This document shows positions 9,301-17,154 of a stretch of DNA of 43,447 nucleotides, piece by piece (the first letter of the stretch is position 1; each line of letters begins with the position of its first letter). Below the pieces are notes generated by a model, which saw only the letters and a program-made list of their open reading frames with translations, searched no databases and had not been told where the DNA came from. A program made the translations under genes and the position numbers. This DNA is from Chitinophaga pinensis (GTDB lineage: Bacteria; Bacteroidota; Bacteroidia; AKYH767-A; OLB10): positions 1-43,447 of the forward strand of contig CALQOD010000011.1 in assembly GCA_943332105.1 (NCBI GenBank), in the 5' to 3' direction.

Positions 9301-9715
9301 GCTTTCTGCGTTATCATTGATGCAGTTTTGTGATTTTAATTCTACGCAAGCTCTAAAATATTGGGAGTTGTGTACCGAGAATAATTATAAAGGATACAAC
9401 AATGTACGTACAAGAATTAAGGAATATAAGCCGCTTCAAGGCTATGAGTTTACCATAAGTCAAAAGAAGATGCTTTGTCCTTGTATGACAGAATTAGATA
9501 CAGCTCATGTTGGAAAACCAATTACCACTCCTAAAGATTCTTTAATGTTATCTAGTACTAATATGATGGAGAAGCAGCATGGTATTTATGTAGTTAAATT
9601 AGGTGAAACGCCTTCCGGTATTAGTAGAAGGATTGGGATTTCTATTAGTGAATTAAGAAAGAAAAACAATTCACGATTGAATGTAATTTACGTAGGGCAA
9701 GAACTAAAATACTAG
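6398..9715 (+). CDS. CotH kinase-like membrane protein fused to a phosphatase-fold LysM lipoprotein
   Basis: This 1,105-residue protein reads as two proteins joined in frame. Part one: signal peptide (ends FAFGQ), a chitobiase-C-like module (about 45-110), the CotH kinase-like domain (about 125-500, with GNVRFYKH and YDAD at 382-385), an InlB-type module (GWSDG), a lamin-tail-like region and a membrane helix at 758-777. Part two: a basic loop RRSNNK (778-783), then LPIVLFFCFMVASC ending in lipobox-like Cys800, a dual-specificity-phosphatase-like domain with HCWNGWHQSG (Cys959) and a LysM (1061-1105). The phosphatase CX5R arginine is glutamine (Q965), so catalysis may be altered or lost. CotH proteins are atypical protein kinases. 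The natural-looking end of part one and the lipoprotein start of part two suggest a lost stop codon. A GTG at 8726 could start part two independently. ATG 6404 is an alternative start. Confidence 0.85.
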   Translation: MIMKQRLFFLLILLSQFAFGQDITPAKDTTSRKPLMIYSLKKATTFKINHLSGFYKSPVAISISGIDTSTAKIIVSNEKGETYPGLNFTITETSSLSIILKGENGKESKYLGTYFINSPHQLPIVSIIVDSIEFFPPEGIYYGEVANRNEKKKNKKAKTKVVGKAWDKKPISCFAQFYFYNELIDELALDVKTYGGMTLGWKEKSLQLSARDNKYERSKIKVKLFQNLPFRDYQHVVLRTSGNDQHATRIKDIAISQVAADIDLNTKDFRQVILYVNGIYYGIHNLREKINGDYFKYRYDWKKGDFVELQGSGDESAEYNSFVSYLVESSNEPDFINLIKDSIDIENYFNYQIFETYITNIDSRGNVRFYKHKDGKWKWVVYDADQACAYAESNFIKNRCLPEERLWYNPPFTTTILEHLLKNDTLRNRFVTQYCYLNATYLNAASFGASLDLRAEKIKDELPRHFNRRKNIYNEDLVSWTEKINKLKQYFSDRDSTLFKDLKITFALDSTYRLIVGQNNNLFKGLTVNNSIVHTNAIQGYFFKSIPFELSALNANHQFKFEGWSDGIKSMSRNIQLNSDLSITANFSHIKASSKKDSIEIKKYYINNSKKEPLLFIELANKHINDISLKGVMLYEDCNGLSYDLSNVIIPASSSIILANNLNLFNANVQIKNLKPIIAFESTSFLNNVQFNLIDTINHTWIDSLHYLVSDSMLVLHAGYLIQKENGKLNVKDISISKLKQLKFGISVYKVKAEDRTIYMAAIISVVLIILIVLFLVRRSNNKITHLPIVLFFCFMVASCNGQTDKAENNVVVADSTKSNCDRGNSVLKRYIDNAGKGDSSMLGTRNVRAVFPGLLYRGGGNNLDLKDSIPKYYVQNPLPYYAIDNLHYAGFNKIYYLYSKNFTQRYESSKIDSLKSIGLEYDCRPVISDTFLMEFYTDLLERVNNKIDNEKEKVYIHCWNGWHQSGMLSALSLMQFCDFNSTQALKYWELCTENNYKGYNNVRTRIKEYKPLQGYEFTISQKKMLCPCMTELDTAHVGKPITTPKDSLMLSSTNMMEKQHGIYVVKLGETPSGISRRIGISISELRKKNNSRLNVIYVGQELKY

Positions 9716-9725
9716 TTGATTATTT

Positions 9726-10919
9726 CTAATTCTTCTTTGCTACAAGTTGATTTTGCTTTTTCGATCCCCAATGATAACCTAATGAAAAATTAAGGTCTCC
9801 CAAGTAAGAAGGAGTTTTATAAGTTGAATCTAAATCTTCCTGGTATAAATTATCACTAAAATCTCTTACTGGTTTTTCGTATACACCAAACACACTTACC
9901 TTCCACTGTTCTTTGTTAAAGTATTTATATGGAATGCCTGTATCATCTTGTACAAGGTAATTACTTTTCGATAAAACAAAATCTCTGATAGTAGTAAAAC
10001 TGCCATAGTGCAAAAGATAAGAGGCTGACTTAATAAAAGTGTTGCAGTTAGCACTTATCGATTTATCCATAAATAGCATATTGCCTGAATGAGAGATTAA
10101 TTCATCGTTTGCTAAATCACAGCAGAAGTATGTTACTTTTTGCTGTTTCTTTAATTTTTTATTCCATAAAACAACTTGTACAATGTTACTGCTCTCATGA
10201 TTACTCAACGCAGTAAAGTTTCCATTCTCATCTATTTTTCCAAATGAAACCTGACTGATATCATGTCCAGTTCTCACAGCGCCCCATAAAATTAATGGCA
10301 ACATACCATTTACTTTTGTATTGTGCTTAGTATCGGCACTCATATTTTTTGTGATGAAATAACTTTTACTATAAATGTCACGCAATACAAATTCAATATC
10401 TTTCAAATACTGACTGGTATAGGCAGAATCTTTAGCAAATAAATTAGGAATATCACCTACGTATTCACGAGCAATCATGAAGTATTCGTTTGCATTCGGA
10501 TAAAGCCACGCCATGTGAATAAAATCACCACCAGAAAAAGGATAGAAGACAAAGTTTGTATCATTAGCTCCATTGTTTTTTAGGTTGCTTTCATTCCAAC
10601 TCTTGATTTTTGATAATCGAGTGTTTTCAATGCCGTACATTTTCTGATTTACATTTTTATTGAAGGACTCAATAAAGGTTTTGTCCCACTGAGGCTGGTA
10701 ATAGTTTATAGGGTAGCCCGCAATTAAATGAGATAAATTATTGTATGAAGAATCTATATTGACTTTTACCACTTCAACCTCTGAAGCAGGAGTTGATGAA
10801 CTATCTTGTTTGGTTTCGTTTGTAGATACTGTTATTGGTGAATTCTTTTCTGTTGAATTATTGCAGCTCAGCGCAACAAAACAGAAAGCAATGAGAATAA
10901 ATCGATAAAATGATTTCAT
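9726..10919 (-). CDS. Lipoprotein of unnamed family, paralogue of the permease-fused tail
   Basis: This 397-residue lipoprotein (lipobox ALSC, Cys19) has a Ser/Thr-rich linker to about residue 55 and a globular domain I cannot assign to a named family. The domain is clearly paralogous to the C-terminal half of the permease protein at 12344: both have FYPFSGxDF (123-133 here), a following YPNA, KSASYLxHxxSF, RDFxL and QDDxGIP in the same order. No recognised catalytic motif is visible. It is convergent with the CotH gene (10 nt apart). On its own strand it is divergent from the SH3b operon, and a TACCTTCG element at 10947-10954 may serve as its -7 box. Confidence 0.75.
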   Translation of the reverse strand: MKSFYRFILIAFCFVALSCNNSTEKNSPITVSTNETKQDSSSTPASEVEVVKVNIDSSYNNLSHLIAGYPINYYQPQWDKTFIESFNKNVNQKMYGIENTRLSKIKSWNESNLKNNGANDTNFVFYPFSGGDFIHMAWLYPNANEYFMIAREYVGDIPNLFAKDSAYTSQYLKDIEFVLRDIYSKSYFITKNMSADTKHNTKVNGMLPLILWGAVRTGHDISQVSFGKIDENGNFTALSNHESSNIVQVVLWNKKLKKQQKVTYFCCDLANDELISHSGNMLFMDKSISANCNTFIKSASYLLHYGSFTTIRDFVLSKSNYLVQDDTGIPYKYFNKEQWKVSVFGVYEKPVRDFSDNLYQEDLDSTYKTPSYLGDLNFSLGYHWGSKKQNQLVAKKN

Positions 10920-11059
10920 AATATGTCGTGAACAATTAGTGGTCAGCGAAGGTAATAATCTATTAATTACTGCTCGAAATTATTTAGTTTTGAGATTTAT
11001 TTCTTACTAAAAGTAATCCACAAAAATCCATTTTAGTGTTGATAAATAAACAGGGGCAA

Positions 11060-11091
11060 TTTGTTAAACTGCTTGTTTAAAGCTAGTTTTG
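11060..11091 (+). promoter_or_regulatory. Complete Bacteroidota promoter for the cell-wall operon
   Basis: TTTG at 11060-11063, a 20-nt spacer, then TAGTTTTG at 11084-11091: the full -33/-7 consensus. It drives 11116-16052, and the TTG at 11089 falls inside the -7 box, so it cannot be a start codon for this transcript. Confidence 0.65.
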
Positions 11092-11115
11092 AATCATAAA
11101 ATATTTATTTCAGTT

Positions 11116-11595
11116 ATGAGAGTAGTATGTTTTTTATTTATAATATTTTGGACTTCTATCTGCGCGGAAGCACAAAATAGTAGATATGGTTATACGAATG
11201 GCAGTAGTATTATTTTACGCGATAATCATTCAACGTCATCATCAAAATTAACGTCCTTGAAAAAAGGAGAATCACTAGAAATTTTGGATGAGTTTTATCC
11301 AACTAACAATACCAATGAAGCTATCTTGAGATATGAAACTCGCTTTTATGATACCTATGATGGAAACTATGTTTTCAAACTACCAGAAGGCAAAGCTGTC
11401 AAGGTAATCGAACATCTAAATGGAAGCAAAGTAAAGATTTCATACACGCAGCACGATAAGAGCAAAGGATATGCTACAATCACTACCGACCGATTGAAGT
11501 TTATTAATGGTGATGCATGGTATAAAGTTAGAACAGAATCAGGAAAGGTAGGTTGGGTGTTTGGACAATTCGTTGATTTAGAAATTGGCGATTAA
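11116..11595 (+). CDS. Exported SH3b-domain protein
   Basis: Starting at ATG 11116 gives 159 residues with a signal peptide (MRVVCFLF to about AEAQ). Two SH3b-like stretches are visible: YGYTNGSSIILRDN with LTSLKKGESLEIL near the N-terminus, and WYKVRTESGKVGWVFGQFV at the C-terminus. Bacterial SH3b domains usually bind peptidoglycan or its stem peptides in the periplasm. It is the first gene of a tight operon; the next gene, a DD-carboxypeptidase, starts 2 nt after its stop, which fits a targeting or regulatory role in cell-wall turnover. Confidence 0.75.
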   Translation: MRVVCFLFIIFWTSICAEAQNSRYGYTNGSSIILRDNHSTSSSKLTSLKKGESLEILDEFYPTNNTNEAILRYETRFYDTYDGNYVFKLPEGKAVKVIEHLNGSKVKISYTQHDKSKGYATITTDRLKFINGDAWYKVRTESGKVGWVFGQFVDLEIGD

Positions 11596-11597
11596 TC

Positions 11598-12314
11598 ATG
11601 AGTTTCAAATTAATATTTTTGTTATTTTTTGTTTGTTTAATTACTTTTTTTATTCAATCATCTTGTATCGATAAACCTGTTTCTGATAAGGAGCGTTTGA
11701 TGGGTCAATTTAATTATAAAACAGATGCTGCTTTCATTAAATTACCACTTTCTTATTCTACCAAAGAGATTTATTTGCGCAAAACAGTTTACGAAAAGTT
11801 TAAAGCCATGGCCGATTCTGCTGCTAAAGATGGAATTACTTTAAAAGTGCTCTCAGGTACTCGAAGCTATTCAGAACAAAAGACCATTTGGGATAATAAA
11901 TGGAATAATTATTTTAAAAATGACGATAGCGTTGCCTGTATGAGAAAAATACTTTTGTATAGTTCAATGCCCTCTGCCTCTCGGCATCATTGGGGAACAG
12001 ATATCGATATTAATAGCCTAGAGCCCTCTTATTTTGCTTCTGGAAAAGGTTTAAAGGAGTATACTTGGTTAGTTAATAATGCTTCTCGTTTTGGATTTTG
12101 TCAGGTTTATGACGACATGAAAAAAACTGGAAGAACAGGATATCAAGAGGAGAAATGGCATTGGTCTTATTTGCCTGAATCCAATAAAATGTTAAAAGAA
12201 TATAGAACTAAAATCGCTTATTCAGACATTAAAGGTTTTAAAGGAAGTAACTTAGCTTATAAAATTAACTTTATCACTATGTTTGTTGATGGGATAAGTT
12301 TAAAGTGTAAGTAG
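11598..12314 (+). CDS. VanY-type zinc D,D-carboxypeptidase lipoprotein
   Basis: This 238-residue protein has a lipoprotein-type N-terminus (hydrophobic run ending QSSC, Cys23) and an M15B/VanY domain. The zinc pattern SxHxxGxxxD reads S128, H130, G133, D137 (in SRHHWGTDID), and the second cluster is EKWHW with E185 and H188. The LKVLSGTRSYSEQKTIW segment is also typical. The family removes terminal D-Ala from peptidoglycan stem peptides. Here it is probably attached to a membrane on the periplasmic side, between an SH3b protein and an amino-acid permease, which suggests local release and capture of peptidoglycan amino acids. Confidence 0.85.
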   Translation: MSFKLIFLLFFVCLITFFIQSSCIDKPVSDKERLMGQFNYKTDAAFIKLPLSYSTKEIYLRKTVYEKFKAMADSAAKDGITLKVLSGTRSYSEQKTIWDNKWNNYFKNDDSVACMRKILLYSSMPSASRHHWGTDIDINSLEPSYFASGKGLKEYTWLVNNASRFGFCQVYDDMKKTGRTGYQEEKWHWSYLPESNKMLKEYRTKIAYSDIKGFKGSNLAYKINFITMFVDGISLKCK

Positions 12315-12343
12315 TGTTATTAATAGGTAATTATAAAACATAA

Positions 12344-14854
12344 GTGACTTCAAAAATAAATTTCGCAACAGCTTTTTCTTTAGTTGTTGCTAATATGATA
12401 GGTGTAGGAATTTTTACTAGCTTAGGTTTTCAACTTTTTGGATTGACCGATTATCGCGTTATCATGTTGTTGTGGATGGTGGGAGGTTTTTTAGCTATTT
12501 TGGGTTCTTTTATTTATTCTGAATTAAGTGCAGCATTCCCTCGCTCTGGTGGCGAATATAATTTTTTGTCGGAAGCATTTGGACGATTTACAGGGTTCTT
12601 GTCTGGATGGATTTCAATTACTCTAGGATTTTCAGCACCCATTGCAGCAGCCGCTCATGCATTTTCTAAATATTTCATTCATCTTTTACCTTTTGAGATA
12701 AATAATAATTTGCTTTCAGTGTTGCTAATTTTTCTTGTAACGTGTATTCATATTTTCAAAAAAAACATTGGCGCTAATTTTCAGGTTATTATTACAGTTG
12801 CTAAAATAGTTTTAATGGTGTTGTTTATTTTATGCGGCTTTTATTTTGCTAATAAAGGCAATAATGTAAGTTATTTGGTAGTAAATCCCAATATTAAAAG
12901 TGAATTATTCAGCTCTGCATTTTGGGTTTCACTGATATATGTATCTTATGCGTATTCAGGATGGAATGCGACGGCTTATATGATAGATGAAATTGATCAA
13001 CCGAAGAGAAATGTCCCACGTTCAATTTTATATGGAACTTTGGTGGTGATGATATTATATGTTCTAATAAATTGTGTTTTTCTTTTATCAGCACCCGCGG
13101 ATGCAATGAGAGGGAAAGAAGATGTTGGATTTGTGGTAGCCAATTTTATTTTTAGTAATCAAGGTGCCATGATTATAGGCGGTCTTATTTCCTTTTTTCT
13201 TATTTCTACTATCAGCTCCATGGTTGTTGTAGGCCCTCGTGTAATTAGTCGTGTGGCCCAAGATTTTTCTGAACTCAGTTACCTATCTAAATTTTCTAAA
13301 AATGATGTTCCAGTAAGAGCTATTATAACCCAATCGTTGATTTCAATACTGATTTTATTGACGACTGATTTTCAATTTATCATAACTTGTATAGGGTTTG
13401 TTTTAACCTTATTTACTACGCTTACTGCTGTTGGATCAATCGTCCTACGGTATACACGTCCAGATGTTGTTCGCCCTGTTAAAATGCCGTTATATCCATT
13501 CCTTCCAATCATCTATATACTATTTAATATTTGGATTATGTATTATCTGTTAATGAATAAGCCTTATGAAAGTGGACTAGGTTTGTTGTTTGTTGCTGTA
13601 GGTGCAGTATTTTATTTTCTATTTTCTAAGAAGAAAAATAGTTTGTTTGTTTCTTTTATCTTGTTTGTTGTGATCTCGTTTAGTTCATGCAATCAAAGCA
13701 ATAGTTCTAATCTTAAAATAGATAGTATAAAAACAAGTAGTTCGGTAAATACGGATTCCTCTAAATTATCTGCTGTAGATTCTACAAAAATTGAAGTTGT
13801 TGGAAATTCTTATCATGACGAAATATTAAAAGATTTCAAATCTAATTCTAATTTAAATGAATGTGCTAGCTACCTCGCTTGTATCGACTCAGCAGCTATT
13901 CCGAAAGATTTTAAAAAATATGCAAGTAAATTAAATAAAGCCTGGTATAAAAAATGCGATAAAATGCTGCATCCTGTAACACGTTGGATGAAAGAAGAGC
14001 ACTTGGATACCTTGGGAGGCAATAACAAACTTGTTTTCTATCCTTTTAGCGGTCCCGACTTCGATTTTGCATATTCTTTTTATCCTAATGCTTCAACCTA
14101 TGTAATGATTGGATTGGAAGGGATTGGTGATTTATCTTTGTTTGAGAAAGATAATACGTACAAGCAAAATAATTTTATAAAAGAGGCTGGGTCTATTTTA
14201 AGAACCACAAATAAGTTAGGATTCTTTGTAACGATACATATGCGCTCAGAAATGCGTGTAAATGGAACTATGTCTTTTATTGCTTTTTATGTAAAGAAAA
14301 TGGGTGGTGAAATAGGTGATATTGTTCCAATGCATTGGGATAAAGATAAGGGCGTTCCTGTGGAATTGTCGAGAGGAGATAAAGGTAATATGTTTAAAAT
14401 GATTTGTAAGATGGAGCCGAACTCAAAACCAATTACAATTTATTATTTTTCAAAAGATATATCTGATCATGGTCTTGAGGGCGAAAACGATTGGTTGGAT
14501 TGGGTAAAGAAAACGGCCGATGGTCAGCCAATAGTTAGTTTAACAAAATCTGCTTCATATCTAATGCATTTAAGTAGTTTTTCAGTAGTAAGAGATTTTA
14601 TTTTAGAAAACTCTGTCCTGCATATACAGGATGATTCAGGAATACCTTTGTCAGATATGGAATCAGATGATGCTGGTGTGAAGCTATATGGAAAGTACAC
14701 ACGAACAATTAAATTATTTGCTGGAAGAGTTCAAAAGGATATGCGAAACCGTTATACAGAGCGTGATAAGGTAGAATCTTTACCATTTGCTATTGGCTAT
14801 AATGTAACGCATCGTGAGTGCAATTTGCAGGTTCGCTCTCCATATTTCAGATGA
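12344..14854 (+). CDS. APC-family amino-acid permease fused to a periplasmic lipoprotein domain
   Basis: This 836-residue chain starts at GTG 12344; a stop precedes it directly, and the conserved APC start (FATAFSLVVANMIGVGIF) needs it. Residues 1-432 form a 12-helix APC permease, including FPRSGGEYNFLSEAFG. The permease seems to end naturally at FSKKKN. The frame continues into a lipoprotein-like signal, residues 434-448, with Cys449 in ISFSSCNQ, then a Ser-rich linker and a 380-residue domain paralogous to the lipoprotein at 9726 (FYPFSGPDF, YPNA, KSASYLMH, QDDSGIP). Topology fits: cytoplasmic basic loop, hydrophobic exit, periplasmic tail. An in-frame TTG at 13643 would start a free lipoprotein, but no in-frame ATG lies nearby. 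The substrate is likely an amino acid. The next gene follows after 1 nt. Confidence 0.85.
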   Translation: MTSKINFATAFSLVVANMIGVGIFTSLGFQLFGLTDYRVIMLLWMVGGFLAILGSFIYSELSAAFPRSGGEYNFLSEAFGRFTGFLSGWISITLGFSAPIAAAAHAFSKYFIHLLPFEINNNLLSVLLIFLVTCIHIFKKNIGANFQVIITVAKIVLMVLFILCGFYFANKGNNVSYLVVNPNIKSELFSSAFWVSLIYVSYAYSGWNATAYMIDEIDQPKRNVPRSILYGTLVVMILYVLINCVFLLSAPADAMRGKEDVGFVVANFIFSNQGAMIIGGLISFFLISTISSMVVVGPRVISRVAQDFSELSYLSKFSKNDVPVRAIITQSLISILILLTTDFQFIITCIGFVLTLFTTLTAVGSIVLRYTRPDVVRPVKMPLYPFLPIIYILFNIWIMYYLLMNKPYESGLGLLFVAVGAVFYFLFSKKKNSLFVSFILFVVISFSSCNQSNSSNLKIDSIKTSSSVNTDSSKLSAVDSTKIEVVGNSYHDEILKDFKSNSNLNECASYLACIDSAAIPKDFKKYASKLNKAWYKKCDKMLHPVTRWMKEEHLDTLGGNNKLVFYPFSGPDFDFAYSFYPNASTYVMIGLEGIGDLSLFEKDNTYKQNNFIKEAGSILRTTNKLGFFVTIHMRSEMRVNGTMSFIAFYVKKMGGEIGDIVPMHWDKDKGVPVELSRGDKGNMFKMICKMEPNSKPITIYYFSKDISDHGLEGENDWLDWVKKTADGQPIVSLTKSASYLMHLSSFSVVRDFILENSVLHIQDDSGIPLSDMESDDAGVKLYGKYTRTIKLFAGRVQKDMRNRYTERDKVESLPFAIGYNVTHRECNLQVRSPYFR

Positions 14855-14855
14855 T

Positions 14856-16052
14856 ATGCGAAAACGCTGGCTGTCGCTAATATCGTTCTGCTTTTTGTTA
14901 GTCCTAAACTTAAATGCGCAGAATCTTCCTAAAAGTAAAATAGACCTTCAGAAAATCGTTGCGCGCTCGCCAGTTACCATCGACCTTTCCCAAAATAAAG
15001 TACAGATTATGGTAGGAGAGGTTCGAAAAAACAAATCCGCGAGTCCAGAAATTACTTATTCTTCACTTGGCCTTAATGCTGAAAATTATTTTTATCCCGC
15101 AAGTTGTGTTAAACTGCCTGTTGTTATCCTCGCGCTTGAGTGGTTGAATGAACATAAAGAAAATGGAATTACAATTAATTCGCCTTTCGAGTTAATATCA
15201 AATAGTAATTGTCATTCCTATAAGTCGCTTGAAGAAACTAAAGACGATATTTTAAGTATTGAAAATTGTATCAAGAAAATGCTTCTGGTAAGCGATAACA
15301 GAAGTTATAATGCTTTATTCGATCTACTTGGTCGAGATTACATCAATTCAAAATTAAAAGCAAAAGGATATACGAAAACGCAAATAGTAAAATCGTTTGC
15401 AGGTTGTCCTGATTCGCTCTTGAATTTTAAACCAGCTTTGAATTTTTTTGATGGTAATCGTGAAATTGTTTTTCATCTCGACAGTATTAGTTACGTAAAT
15501 CCAATTAGTAAATTAACATTTGATGCAAGGGTAGGAGATTCCATAATGATTGATAGCGTAACTACAATTGCGGGCGCAAAAGATTTCTCGTTTAATAATT
15601 ATTTACCACTAGATGAAGGTTTAGATATGTTGGTTCAATTGATCTACCCTTCTAAACAATCTTTATGGAAAATTACAGCTAAACAGCGACAGTTTTTAAT
15701 GTACTGGATGAGTCGTTATCCCAAGGAAAGTAGAATTAAAAATTACACTTCCGGGAAGCAGTATTTTGATGCTTATAAAAAATACTTGATTTATGGTCGG
15801 GAAGAGAAACCAATAAAATCTGATTCGCTGCGTATTTATAATATTGTTGGATTGTCCTATGGCTTCGCGACGGATATCGCTTTTATAAAAGCAACTAAAT
15901 GCAAAACAGCTTTTTTTATTGCAGCAACTACTTATTCGAACAATGATGGAGTAATAAACGATAATAAATACGATTATCAAACAATCGGATTTCCGTTTTT
16001 AAAATATCTTGGGAAGGAAATATTTAACCAATTTAAAATTAATAAAAAGTAA
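14856..16052 (+). CDS. Exported class A beta-lactamase-fold serine hydrolase with altered KTG motif
   Basis: I start at ATG 14856, one base after the permease stop, which gives a signal peptide (MRKRWLSLISF to about LNAQ). The 398-residue product has SxxK (S83-C-V-K86, in PASCVKLP) and SDN (146-148, in SDNRSYNALF), the marks of the class A beta-lactamase/PBP-like fold. The third motif, K(T/S)G, reads I330-V-G332 in NIVGLSYGFATD, so its lysine is missing. Loss of that lysine argues against ordinary beta-lactamase activity; peptidase, esterase or binding roles are open. It is last in an operon with an SH3b protein, a DD-carboxypeptidase and a permease, and converges on the M23 gene. Confidence 0.8.
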   Translation: MRKRWLSLISFCFLLVLNLNAQNLPKSKIDLQKIVARSPVTIDLSQNKVQIMVGEVRKNKSASPEITYSSLGLNAENYFYPASCVKLPVVILALEWLNEHKENGITINSPFELISNSNCHSYKSLEETKDDILSIENCIKKMLLVSDNRSYNALFDLLGRDYINSKLKAKGYTKTQIVKSFAGCPDSLLNFKPALNFFDGNREIVFHLDSISYVNPISKLTFDARVGDSIMIDSVTTIAGAKDFSFNNYLPLDEGLDMLVQLIYPSKQSLWKITAKQRQFLMYWMSRYPKESRIKNYTSGKQYFDAYKKYLIYGREEKPIKSDSLRIYNIVGLSYGFATDIAFIKATKCKTAFFIAATTYSNNDGVINDNKYDYQTIGFPFLKYLGKEIFNQFKINKK

Positions 16053-16053
16053 A

Positions 16054-16917
16054 TTATCGTAAACGAATAACTCGACCAAGTTTTAAAGTCGTTTCTGGCT
16101 TAATTTTATTTAATCTACAAATTGACTTTACCGATGTTTTGTTTCTAATTGCAATAGCTAATAAGGTATCGCCATTTTTAATTTTATAAGAGTAATTGAA
16201 GTTCTTTTTCTTCGAACCTTTATTAATAGAGGTAAAATTTGAACCATCAAAATTTGTTTTGCCACCTATCACAAAATTATTTTTGGTTAAAATGACCGTT
16301 TCAGAAGTTAGTGATGCGTTTTCAAATGCAATTATGTCAAGCGGGTTAAAGGGCTTGTCTTTATAACGCGTTTCAAAATGTAAATGAGGTCCAGTACATC
16401 TAGATCCTGTACATCCGCCTTCCCCTAATATATCGCCAGCCTTTATAATAGAATTTGGTTCAACATTGATCTTGCTTAAATGCGCATAGTATGTTTCTAA
16501 TCCGTTATAATGACGGATTATAACCAAGTTGCCATATCCACCATTATTGTACTGTGCGTACCTAACAACTCCATCAAATGCAGCTTTTACAGGGTCTCCA
16601 GTCTGTAAATGTAAATCAAGTCCTTTGTGCGGACGATTCCAACGCCATCCAAATTGTGAATTAATCTTAGTCTCAACGGGCATAACAAAGCAACGAAACT
16701 CATCTGTCAATTTAAGTTTGATAGTATCAGGAATGTTTTCAATATTAGAATATGGATACAAATTATCGTTATCCCAGTATTCACAAGTTATTTCTTCAAA
16801 CATGTCAATGCAGGTTGAATCATTTCCTTCAAAACGCGGATTTTTATCTGCATAAATACTTGATGTACTCAGTGCGGTAAAGCATAATAGAAAAAATGAT
16901 CTTCGAAGAAATTGCAT
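16054..16917 (-). CDS. Exported M23 peptidoglycan endopeptidase with C-terminal LysM
   Basis: This 287-residue protein has a signal peptide, a LytM/M23 zinc endopeptidase domain (about 75-195) and a LysM (about 240-287). All catalytic marks are present: H97 and D101 (RPHKGLDLH), H146 (YYAHLS), and H178/H180 (GPHLHFE). Active LytM enzymes cut peptide cross-links in peptidoglycan and act in cell separation or wall growth; LysM holds them on the wall. It is convergent with the serine hydrolase gene (1 nt apart) but thematically belongs with that cell-wall operon. Confidence 0.88.
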   Translation of the reverse strand: MQFLRRSFFLLCFTALSTSSIYADKNPRFEGNDSTCIDMFEEITCEYWDNDNLYPYSNIENIPDTIKLKLTDEFRCFVMPVETKINSQFGWRWNRPHKGLDLHLQTGDPVKAAFDGVVRYAQYNNGGYGNLVIIRHYNGLETYYAHLSKINVEPNSIIKAGDILGEGGCTGSRCTGPHLHFETRYKDKPFNPLDIIAFENASLTSETVILTKNNFVIGGKTNFDGSNFTSINKGSKKKNFNYSYKIKNGDTLLAIAIRNKTSVKSICRLNKIKPETTLKLGRVIRLR

Positions 16918-17154
16918 AATTGAATAAAAAATTCTTGATTAATTAACGTTTGTAAAATTCGTCATTCAAATTTTGCCAACCAAGTAATTTAGTCTTGTTC
17001 CCTTTTTATTCATCTTTTGTTCATATTGAGGGAATTATGATATACAAAATAATATCAACTTGTTTGTAAGTAATTGAAATTCAGATTATTTAATGTTAAG
17101 CACTAGTATTCGATTTTTTTAATTTTTGAATTTCACGCTCAGTTCTGGAGTTAA

